A stretch of 64,000 bases of DNA, taken from contig NZ_JAOEAL010000002.1 of assembly GCF_029835735.1 (NCBI RefSeq), forward strand, positions 185,178 through 249,177, written 5' to 3'. The position numbers and the translations under genes are program-made. Below are positions 25,198 through 32,136 of this stretch, in pieces. This DNA comes from Shewanella sp. GD04112 (GTDB lineage Bacteria; Pseudomonadota; Gammaproteobacteria; Enterobacterales; Shewanellaceae). Position 1 is the stretch's first letter. Every line of letters begins with the position of its first letter. The notes under the pieces are model-generated. The model had not been told where the DNA came from and ran no database searches. It saw only the letters and a program-made list of their open reading frames with translations.

Positions 25198-25563
25198 ATG
25201 TTTGCTGCATATTTGGTTATAGGTGTGTTTGGGTTCGTCGCGGGCCTAATTGTTTTGCTCAACAAAGGTAACCCATTACCTGCGGCAATTCCTCGTGCAG
25301 CACCGCTTAATATCATCCCAAGTACGATCCCATGTGTGGCTAATCAATACCAATATGGATGTGATGATTAGGCTGGTTTTAATCGTAGAACGGGCGCTTA
25401 CCATGATTATCTTATCAATCCAGCTACAGGGTTGCTTACGCTGAACGGCGCTTTGGATGTGGCAGGTAATCCTTTAGGAGCTGACTTGACTCATTCAGGC
25501 ATCGATAGCGGTCACGACTTTGATCATGACTTTGGTATGAATCATTTGGGGAGTGATTTTTAA
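25198..25563 (+). pseudogene. small membrane protein split by an in-frame amber codon
   Basis: ATG with GAGGTG upstream opens a 57-codon frame (transmembrane MFAAYLVIGVFGFVAGLIVL, then Pro-rich) ending in TAG at 25369-25371. The same frame stays open for a further 63 codons, AGFNRRTGAYHDYLINPATG to HLGSDF, ending in TAA at 25561. The second part is Gly/Asp/His-rich and has no good start of its own. Together they make a 121-codon protein. Either a recent nonsense mutation or stop-codon read-through. Confidence 0.6.
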
Positions 25564-25571
25564 TAGAATTA

Positions 25572-26377
25572 TTGTGGACTACTCAAGCGGTTGCAGGCCA
25601 ATTCTATGCGTTACAGCAAGAGCTGGTTTCGTTGAAGCCGACGCTAATTTTGCTCTGTAGTGAGAAGAAGCTGCCCCACCACGCCCTCGCCTTTGATTTT
25701 TACCAAGGCACGGGGTATCTGAGTATCGTGAAGCAATGGTCACAAGTAGAGTTATCGCAGGTTTTTAACCTATTTTTCCTTAGCGCCAAGCATGGGTTAA
25801 TCCACGCATCGGAGCTGATTGAGCCCTACGAACAGGTAATGACTGATGAACGGGTATCGACGTTAGGCGCTAACAAAGTTCTGGTTAGCAAAGCCCAGCG
25901 CCATATCCAATCCATGAACTACGATGCCCTCTATACCTCATGCTACCAAAACGGTATCAAAAGGCCTTTTCTGAGTTAGCTGATCAAGCAACTGGCAGAT
26001 TTAGCCAAATCGTCCCAGCTACAGGCGGGATATTAAGTCAGCGTGGCCAGTTAAAGAGGCTTCTCGCAAATGAAATTGATTTAGCTAGGCAGCGCTCAAG
26101 ATTGCTCCAAACGGTTGTGAGGACGTTTACCGATTCTCCCCCAATGCAAGAACTGCATCATGTCGTTAGCGTTGGGGGTTGGGTGCGCCCTTGACTTGCT
26201 GGTGCGTGTCAGGATGCCACATTTGCCGAGCTATGCGAGATTGCGTTTATAGAGTGCTCACCCTCCGGCTGCGTCGCTTTCTGGGATACAAACGGCAAGC
26301 AATGGAGCAGGTATAGCATTAGCGCGGGGATTAAACGGTTTGGCCTTAGCGGTGAAGCAATGCCCGTTACGGCATGA
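25572..26377 (+). pseudogene. decayed gene with DUF6884-like N-terminus
   Basis: Begins with TTG at 25572. The first 130 codons contain FFLSAKHGLIHASELIEPYE (about 73-92), typical of the DUF6884-like 'SAKHGL' family. Near 25948 the frame shifts by one base: the following coding frame runs from CYQNG into YQKAFSELADQATGRFSQIV. It then meets TGA at 26192, after which the same frame is open again (DATFAELCEIAFIEC) to TGA at 26375. One frameshift plus one nonsense codon; the intact protein would be about 267 residues. Confidence 0.55.
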
Positions 26378-26423
26378 TTGAAGCAAGTTTGTAATATTAA
26401 AATCCTGTAGAATTTACTCAAAA

Positions 26424-26450
26424 TTTGCCAGAAATTGAACCTATGCAATG
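26424..26450 (+). promoter_or_regulatory. weak copy of the shared promoter-like element
   Basis: AAAATTTGCC matches the left half and the flanking AAAA of the other copies, and the distance to the ATG (32 bp) fits. The right half at the 15-bp spacing is GCAATG, so only half of the element is conserved. Confidence 0.3.
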
Positions 26451-26482
26451 ATGATCTTACATTAATAACTGAGAGAAATAAG

Positions 26483-27160
26483 ATGCAAATTAGCCCAAGT
26501 ATTTACCTTGACCAAGCGACCAGTTTGTTAGCTCCCCTGCCGTTCCTAGAGGACAACGGCGACGCGGATAGCTACTATCAAGAATACAGCTTTTACGTCG
26601 ATACGCCTAACCCGCTGGTTAAACTGGAACTCGCAGTCATGGTCAATGCCGAGGTGCTGACCGATAGCGACCATGCCCCCATCGTGTTCACCTACGGCAT
26701 TAACCTTGGCCAAGGTAACGGTATTGAGGATGGTGCCAATTTCTACGTCGAGGACATCGAGGCTATCAAGTCTGGCGACTTCGAACCGATTAACTCGGTT
26801 GAATTAGCTCTTCTTCAAGGGGCCATCCCTATGCTGAATAAGATTGTTAGTGCCTTGCAAAGCAATCCACTGGTCTGGAAGGTGGTGAGCCAACAGCTAT
26901 CAAAAATCGTCTCTGGCATCATCACCCGCCCATCAAGCCCGAATGAACCAGATTTTTTGACAGGGGCACTTGTTGAATGTGATCTCCAAATTCAGGACTT
27001 AGATGGCACACAAATAACTATAGTACCTGCGCCGCAAGGAGGATGGACTCATGACAGCCTTGAAGCGCTGGACTGTGATGCATTGGCAGGTGGTCAAGCA
27101 TGGAATGCGTATCTACTTTACGGTGTATTACCTCAATGGGTAGGCAGCTCAGAAATCTAA
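26483..27160 (+). CDS. hypothetical protein, 225 aa
   Basis: Starts MQISPSIYLD; ATG 26483 follows GAGAGAAATAAG. Soluble, acidic, with an N-terminal beta region and a central helix. No recognised domain. It stands alone between the decayed gene and the recombinase operon. Confidence 0.6.
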   Translation: MQISPSIYLDQATSLLAPLPFLEDNGDADSYYQEYSFYVDTPNPLVKLELAVMVNAEVLTDSDHAPIVFTYGINLGQGNGIEDGANFYVEDIEAIKSGDFEPINSVELALLQGAIPMLNKIVSALQSNPLVWKVVSQQLSKIVSGIITRPSSPNEPDFLTGALVECDLQIQDLDGTQITIVPAPQGGWTHDSLEALDCDALAGGQAWNAYLLYGVLPQWVGSSEI

Positions 27161-27179
27161 CTAAACTTGTTTGATTTAG

Positions 27180-27201
27180 TTAGTGTGTGTCTTTATACTA
27201 A
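27180..27201. promoter_or_regulatory. TTAGTRT palindromic operator, copy 5 (22-bp variant)
   Basis: TTAGTGTGTGTCTTTATACT then AA, upstream of the recombinase operon. Confidence 0.6.
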
Positions 27202-27212
27202 AAACATAATTA

Positions 27213-27235
27213 TTAGTGTAGAGACGCCATACTAA
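27213..27235. promoter_or_regulatory. TTAGTRT palindromic operator, copy 6
   Basis: TTAGTGTAGAGACGCCATAC then TAA, ending 1 bp before the ATG at 27237. A protein bound here would cover the ribosome-binding site region of the mRNA start. Confidence 0.65.
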
Positions 27236-27236
27236 A

Positions 27237-27821
27237 ATGAATGACACTACCTCCCCACTCAAATCTGACTCATTAGGCCCAGCTTGGACGTATCACGCCC
27301 TCCCCTCTGACGTCAGTTCGCGACCCAAGGGACGCACATTAAGACTGTTAGCGGCAAGTGAAGCTGCAAGCCCACAAGTACGTGATTTACTCTCGCGCAT
27401 GATCGGTAACACTTACAACCAGATAGAGAAAACCGAGTGGTTTACTTCGCAGTTCTTAAATGGCACTCCGACCCTCACTGTGACATTCCGTCAGTTAATG
27501 CGAGAAACCGAACCCACCAAATCCAAGCCGTTACCACAGGAAACCGCGCTGCATTCATTGAATGTCTGTCTTAATTCCATTTTCTCGGATTCAGGTTGGA
27601 AGCTGGTACGTCGGCGCATCTCTCAAATCGAGCGGCTTCAAAAAACGACTCGACCTGTGATCAGCAAGACCCAATACGACAAGCTAGTTCTTTTCAAGGA
27701 TACGATTGGCGCCAAATCCGTGGATGCTGCGATTGATGAATTACTGAGTTTTTACAAGGACGAACACCCCGCTTTTTCAGCAGACAGGGAGGCATTAGGT
27801 GAGCTTGTTAACCACGAATAA
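27237..27821 (+). CDS. hypothetical recombinase-associated protein, 194 aa
   Basis: Soluble, basic. C-terminal ~60 residues (RPVISKTQYDKLVLFKDTIG, KSVDAAIDELLSFY) resemble a small helical DNA-binding region, so it may be the factor that binds the adjacent palindromes. Overlaps the recombinase gene by 23 bp in another frame, so the two are translationally coupled. No family recognised. Confidence 0.6.
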   Translation: MNDTTSPLKSDSLGPAWTYHALPSDVSSRPKGRTLRLLAASEAASPQVRDLLSRMIGNTYNQIEKTEWFTSQFLNGTPTLTVTFRQLMRETEPTKSKPLPQETALHSLNVCLNSIFSDSGWKLVRRRISQIERLQKTTRPVISKTQYDKLVLFKDTIGAKSVDAAIDELLSFYKDEHPAFSADREALGELVNHE

Positions 27822-28914
27822 TCACAGCGTTGCACTGTCCTACGGCGAACCTCCGTCAACGCTTAACGATTCGTTAAAAGACAGCTATCAGCGCTCTACT
27901 GACGAGCTACAGTCGCTATTGTCAAAGCCTCTGGCTCACTTAACCGATGCAGACAAGCTCCGCATTCGGGAGATTACTCAGGCAAAACTCAAGCACTTTC
28001 TTGAGAATGGCCACCGTACCCGCAGGGCTAATACATGGCGAGCACTAATGAGCCGGTGGGCTAAGTTTGAAAGTTGGTGTCTTACAAATAACCTTACCCC
28101 GTTGCCTGCGAGCCCCGAGGTAGTGGCCACATTTATTGAGTACCACCAGGCGTCGTCATACACTACCTTATCTCAATATGCTTGGGCGATTAACAGTTTC
28201 CATGTGGAGTGTGGTTTGCTGTCCCCTGTGAGCAGTAAGACCGTGCAAGACAAGCAGAATGAAATCAGAATAGTAAAGCTCGAGTCAGGCGGCTTAGCGC
28301 AAGAGCAGGCAACGCCTTTTAGACTTCATCACCTGCAGATGCTCATAGAATCGTATGGCGAAAGTGAGAGGTTATTAGACAAGCGCAATTTGGCGTTGCT
28401 GAACATCGCCTATGAATCGTTGCTTCGTGAATCCGAGCTGCTTCGGATCAAAGTGGGCCATCTCAAGTCCACCTTTGAAGGCGATTATGTGTTGTCAGTG
28501 CCTTACACCAAAACCAATGACTCGGGTGAAGAAGAGGTTGTGAACATTACGCCGCTAGGCTTCAAATTGATTCAGCGGTACATCCAAGGTGCTGGGCTGA
28601 CTAAGGAAGACTACTTGTTTCAGCCGATTGGCCGGAGCAATAAAGTCTCGGTTCAAGCCAAGCCGATGAACACCCGTACAGTGGACCGAGTATTTCTGTG
28701 GGCATTCGAGAGCTTAGCAATCGACCTTCATTCTGCTTGGTCTGGGCATAGTGCCAGGATTGGCGCCGCACAGGACTTACTTGCCGCAGGCTATTCGATA
28801 GCCCAAATCCAAGAGAACGGCCGTTGGAAAAGCCCAATGATGGTATTGCGGTACGGCAAAGACATTAAGGCAAAGGAAAGTGCGATGGCCAAGATGTTGG
28901 CAGAAAGACGGTAG
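27799..28914 (+). CDS. tyrosine recombinase / integrase
   Basis: 371 aa, GTG start. N-terminal SAM-like DNA-binding domain (about 65-150) and C-terminal catalytic domain with R210 (LLRESELLRI), K near 238, H317-R320 (GHSAR), W343 (GRWKS) and nucleophile Y352 (LRYGKD). All catalytic positions are kept. It probably integrates the element or resolves dimers. Coupled to the 194-aa gene and controlled by two TTAGTRT palindromes. Confidence 0.85.
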   Translation: MSLLTTNNHSVALSYGEPPSTLNDSLKDSYQRSTDELQSLLSKPLAHLTDADKLRIREITQAKLKHFLENGHRTRRANTWRALMSRWAKFESWCLTNNLTPLPASPEVVATFIEYHQASSYTTLSQYAWAINSFHVECGLLSPVSSKTVQDKQNEIRIVKLESGGLAQEQATPFRLHHLQMLIESYGESERLLDKRNLALLNIAYESLLRESELLRIKVGHLKSTFEGDYVLSVPYTKTNDSGEEEVVNITPLGFKLIQRYIQGAGLTKEDYLFQPIGRSNKVSVQAKPMNTRTVDRVFLWAFESLAIDLHSAWSGHSARIGAAQDLLAAGYSIAQIQENGRWKSPMMVLRYGKDIKAKESAMAKMLAERR

Positions 28915-29001
28915 TCTGATTCTACCTGCATTTCTATATGAACCTGACAATTATTGACTTAATATCAGTAAGTTAAACAATTTAAAACAGGGAAGTGAAC
29001 T

Positions 29002-29364
29002 GTGAAGAAAGCGATTATTATCTCACTACTTGCATTGAGCCCAACTTTAAACGCTAAAGAAATTCATCAAAGTAGTTATGGGGAAAGTTGGCCGTTTACT
29101 GTCGAAAGCGGAGAACTTGGCTGCTACGAACAGGCCGTGTTTTTTATCGCAAATGATAAAGAATATGCGGTAAACGGTGTTGCCCAAAGCAAGGGTTATG
29201 ATGCTATTGAGCCAATTTGGAAAGAGGATAGTTCTTTATTGGAATACCAAAAGGCAATAGCTAAAAAGGAAAATAAAACTCTTCGACAAGTTCAGGATGA
29301 AATGGGTGTATCCCGCGTTAATATCGGACCGATCCTTCAAGAAGGCTTAAAACTTTGTAAGTAG
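29002..29364 (+). CDS. small periplasmic protein, 120 aa
   Basis: GTG start; signal peptide MKKAIIISLLALSPTLNA, mature part ~102 residues. A conserved-looking segment (EQAVFFIANDKEYAVNG) resembles small DUF2511-type YebY-like periplasmic proteins, though this is only a visual resemblance. Followed after 8 bp by the CoiA-like gene. Confidence 0.6.
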   Translation: MKKAIIISLLALSPTLNAKEIHQSSYGESWPFTVESGELGCYEQAVFFIANDKEYAVNGVAQSKGYDAIEPIWKEDSSLLEYQKAIAKKENKTLRQVQDEMGVSRVNIGPILQEGLKLCK

Positions 29365-29372
29365 CTTACCTT

Positions 29373-30278
29373 ATGAATCTAATCCCCTTCGGCCTTCGTA
29401 ATGATGGCGTGTATATAGATGCAGATGACGCAACGCGGGGTAAGTCCTGTGATTGTACTTGCCCATCATGCGGTATTGCCTTAATCGCACGGCAGGGTGA
29501 CGTTAATGCGTCCCACTTTGCCCATGACTCCAAAGGTGCGAGTAAGGAAGAGATAGAGGCCTGCAAATACTCGTTTTATGTCTCAGTACGCTACATGCTG
29601 AAGCAGCTGCTACAGGGGACAGGCTTGTTAATGTTGCCACCTCTCGAGATTGACCATCACGGCCAAAAGCACGTCATTACCAAAAGTTTTCTAATCACGG
29701 TGGAACCCAAGAACATAACGCTTGATATTTATGAGCAGGATATTATGTTTGACTTAATCTTTACAGTCTCAGGTCGCAAGCTATGCCTATACATTAGCCA
29801 TCCTGGTCGCCCTGCGCCGATATATAACAACCTCTCAAGAGATCAGCACACGGCGGTACTAGGACTTGATTTGATTCCTTTCTCAAAGATATTTAATGAG
29901 TTTTACAAACTAAAATCAGCTCAAACACTACTGCGCGAATGGCTTGAAACGTCCATTAAGGGCAAGCCTTGGATTTACAATCCAAGGCGCAATGCGTGGT
30001 TTGAGCATCAACAGACTAAAGCTCCAGCTGTTCAGGAACAGCAACAAGTTCTGGAACAAACCAAGACTACCCGTGATCGGATTAAAGAGCAGATTGCCAA
30101 AATGGACAGGTTGAACGTAGTCGCTATATATCGCTGCGTTTTTTGTCAGTTGGACTTTGAAGGCAGTGCGTTACTCAACTACTGCCCTAAGTGTAATGAC
30201 CATCTAAGTGTGAAAAGAAAATCGGAGATTGCGGCTCAAGCTCCACATCCACCTAAAGGCAAGTATCGGTATCGATGA
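29373..30278 (+). CDS. CoiA-like protein with C-terminal zinc ribbon
   Basis: 301 aa. Residues 25-50 (CTCPSCGIALIARQGDVNAS then HFAHD) match the zinc/His signature of competence protein CoiA; a helical region (about 205-240) and a second zinc motif (CVFC...CPKC, about 253-275) follow. CoiA promotes recombination of incoming single-stranded DNA in competent bacteria; a role in processing transferred DNA is inferred. A related protein is encoded at 42731. Confidence 0.65.
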   Translation: MNLIPFGLRNDGVYIDADDATRGKSCDCTCPSCGIALIARQGDVNASHFAHDSKGASKEEIEACKYSFYVSVRYMLKQLLQGTGLLMLPPLEIDHHGQKHVITKSFLITVEPKNITLDIYEQDIMFDLIFTVSGRKLCLYISHPGRPAPIYNNLSRDQHTAVLGLDLIPFSKIFNEFYKLKSAQTLLREWLETSIKGKPWIYNPRRNAWFEHQQTKAPAVQEQQQVLEQTKTTRDRIKEQIAKMDRLNVVAIYRCVFCQLDFEGSALLNYCPKCNDHLSVKRKSEIAAQAPHPPKGKYRYR

Positions 30279-30287
30279 CTCTATGAT

Positions 30288-30557
30288 TTATTCAAGTAAC
30301 GTCAACTTATAGTCAAGCGGTGTAAACCAATGCCTACGGCCCGTGTCTAAATTGCGAACAAAATACCAATCTTCCGACTTTAGGTGTGCTGGTAGGGACT
30401 CAATCGTGGAGATTTCACCGTCATCCACCAGCACTTTCTCTGGCTTTGGAAGTACCTCTAATTGGAGCCGTTTCTCGGGAAATTCCACTAAACTGCCATC
30501 AACGTCATCGAAGGATGTAGCTGGAGACACCGCTATATATTTTTGGCCGATTTGCAT
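30288..30557 (-). CDS. hypothetical protein, 89 aa
   Basis: Soluble, acidic (KPEKVLVDDGEISTIESLPA). Last gene of a leftward operon whose upstream members lie at 30572-31891. Family unknown. Confidence 0.55.
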   Translation of the reverse strand: MQIGQKYIAVSPATSFDDVDGSLVEFPEKRLQLEVLPKPEKVLVDDGEISTIESLPAHLKSEDWYFVRNLDTGRRHWFTPLDYKLTLLE

Positions 30558-30571
30558 GTTGCTGCCTCATT

Positions 30572-31015
30572 TTATTTAAGTGTGTAATGCTGGACTTTGA
30601 CATTCGGGATCACGATTGAATGGTTGAATGTCTCGGGGTTGAAATGGCGGAGGAAGTAATTGATAGTGACTCGGTGTTTACCACCAACCAAGTAATACTT
30701 ACCTTCCAGCTTTGCGAGTGTAACGCCTACTTTGGGCCAAAATTGGTCTGTAAAAAAATTTGGGCTATCTTCTAAAATCCCCAAATAATGCCCCATAGAA
30801 GTATGGTGGCCATTTAACAGGTTTCCCCAGGAAACCGAAGGAATCATCCCTTGTTCGTGTCCAACAATAAGGTCGTATGGCACCGTTTCATAGGTAATGT
30901 GGCCCTTATCGATAACCCAGCCTCTTGCCAATGCTAATTCAGTTAGGTTTACTAAAACCGCATCGCTGAGAGGGGCGGGTTGAAGAGCATTAAGCTCTCT
31001 GAGATTTATCTTCAA
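30572..31015 (-). CDS. ParB/Srx-like hypothetical protein, 147 aa
   Basis: TTG start overlapping the stop of the upstream gene as TTGA, with AAGGAAA 6 bp upstream. The C-terminal part contains YYLVGGKHRVTINYFL, resembling the GxHR motif of ParB-like nuclease or sulfiredoxin-fold proteins. That is a suggestion only. Cytoplasmic. Confidence 0.55.
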   Translation of the reverse strand: MKINLRELNALQPAPLSDAVLVNLTELALARGWVIDKGHITYETVPYDLIVGHEQGMIPSVSWGNLLNGHHTSMGHYLGILEDSPNFFTDQFWPKVGVTLAKLEGKYYLVGGKHRVTINYFLRHFNPETFNHSIVIPNVKVQHYTLK

Positions 31016-31235
31016 TTTTCATTTCCTTGCAGGTATTGCCAGCGATTAAAGTGGTTCAGGAAGGAAAGCACCAATGCTTCCGCGGCTTTTACGTCTGTAA
31101 ATACCTGACATTTCTATAGGTTTTCCATATTCTACGGGTGTTTGGTTCATCATAAGGCTTAACATCCCAGTATTTCGGAGTCTCAACGTTGAGCTCTGCG
31201 GGTATGAGTCAGCCAATTTTATTCGCGATAATCAT
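31012..31235 (-). pseudogene. broken 74-codon gene in a coupled operon
   Basis: ATG 31235 overlaps the upstream gene's stop (ATGA), and the reading frame at the other end closes with TGA overlapping the next gene's TTG (TTGA). In between there is one in-frame TGA after MIIANKIG, then a frame that contains NVETPKYWDVKPYDEPNTRR, and a one-base deletion near 31090 that shifts into AAEALVLSFLNHFNRWQYLQ. Length is 224 bp, one short of 75 codons. Both coupling overlaps are kept, so the breaks look recent. Confidence 0.6.
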
Positions 31236-31432
31236 TGGCTTAGTCCATGCAATTTTTTGGTCAGCATCAACTGTAGAATTTCCAAGTCATTCAGCGCATC
31301 AACAACATCACGCTTCGACAGGTTCCCCCACTGTTCCCTAACCCATTTCGACGTAGAGGGGTCGTTCAGGACTCGTTGATTAAACAGCTCGCTCGCGTTA
31401 AGGGCTCTGTTTGGCAGGATAAAAGGATTCAT
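31232..31432 (-). CDS. hypothetical protein, 66 aa
   Basis: Starts MNPFILPNRALN after TTGGACG; a GTG at 31456 is an alternative. Small helical soluble protein (DVVDALNDLEILQLMLTKKL). First ATGA-coupled gene of the operon. Family unknown. Confidence 0.5.
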   Translation of the reverse strand: MNPFILPNRALNASELFNQRVLNDPSTSKWVREQWGNLSKRDVVDALNDLEILQLMLTKKLHGLSQ

Positions 31433-31480
31433 AGAGTTACGTCCAATGCAGTACACGGATGGACAATATCACTCGCTATA

Positions 31481-31891
31481 TTAATTGTGAATGTCTTCCG
31501 GCATTGCTTTGTTGAGGATATACAAGAAAATCGCAGCCGAAGTGCAGGTGATAACTACGGTTCCAATGCCATAAATAAATAACGAAATTAACGTGCTACC
31601 AAGAAACACGTTCTGAATAACCATCGCCGGAAATGTATTGGTATTATCCATTTTAGTAGTGACCAGTAATGTGGCCAGCGCCAGAAATGCAGGGGTGTTA
31701 AACTCAACAAGCCCTGTATCACTTAGCCTATACAACCCAGCCGCCATCAAAGCGATAGCGGCACCAGACCGAAGTAGGGGTATTGCGTGATTATGTCGAT
31801 AAGGGAATATCATCCACAACGCCCAAAAGAAGCCTAAGCCGGATAAGTTGCGTACAACATCATGTAAGGTGAGAGAGGGTAATTGAATCAT
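31481..31891 (-). CDS. hypothetical membrane protein, 136 aa
   Basis: Three to four transmembrane segments (about residues 15-31, 41-57, 64-78 and 93-125). Located between the split gene and the coupled small genes, same strand. Function unknown. Confidence 0.6.
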   Translation of the reverse strand: MIQLPSLTLHDVVRNLSGLGFFWALWMIFPYRHNHAIPLLRSGAAIALMAAGLYRLSDTGLVEFNTPAFLALATLLVTTKMDNTNTFPAMVIQNVFLGSTLISLFIYGIGTVVITCTSAAIFLYILNKAMPEDIHN

Positions 31892-31920
31892 ACCGAGAGT
31901 TCCTTTCAGCTATTTGAGCA

Positions 31921-32071
31921 CTATTGAGCATCCAACCAATGAGCGCTATCGATGATAAATAAGTTGGCAGTGTTGTTTGTTAACACCATACATTCAATCA
32001 ATTGATAATCTGAGTTAAACACCTTCTTAAGTGCAATTAAATTGTCCTCTGAAGTGTAGCGATAGTTAATT
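31921..32071 (-). pseudogene. 3' part of the backbone gene interrupted by the chromate transposon
   Basis: Encodes the last ~50 codons (YRYTSEDNLIALKKVFNSDY to WLDAQ). An ORF beginning in the transposon end (MANSNTFTGRTS) is artefactual. Joined to 40944-41400 after removing the transposon and one TAATT, the frame is continuous. Confidence 0.8.
32067..32071. repeat. target-site duplication TAATT, left
   Basis: TAATT directly outside the left terminal repeat; the same five bases are at 40944-40948. Confidence 0.9.
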
Positions 32072-32108
32072 GAGGTCCGGCCGGTAAAAGTGTTGGAATT
32101 AGCCACTT
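32072..32108 (+). repeat. left terminal inverted repeat
   Basis: Begins GAGGTCCGGCCGGTAAAAG and matches the right end over 37 bp with one mismatch at position 20. It lacks the usual GGGG start of Tn3-family ends. Confidence 0.9.
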
Positions 32109-32136
32109 CGAGTATAACTAACTGAATAATAAAGAT

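Noticed and set aside
26424..26450. Sixth full copy of the TTTGCG-N15-GAGATC element
   Set aside because: Only the left half and the distance to the ATG fit; not counted as a firm copy.
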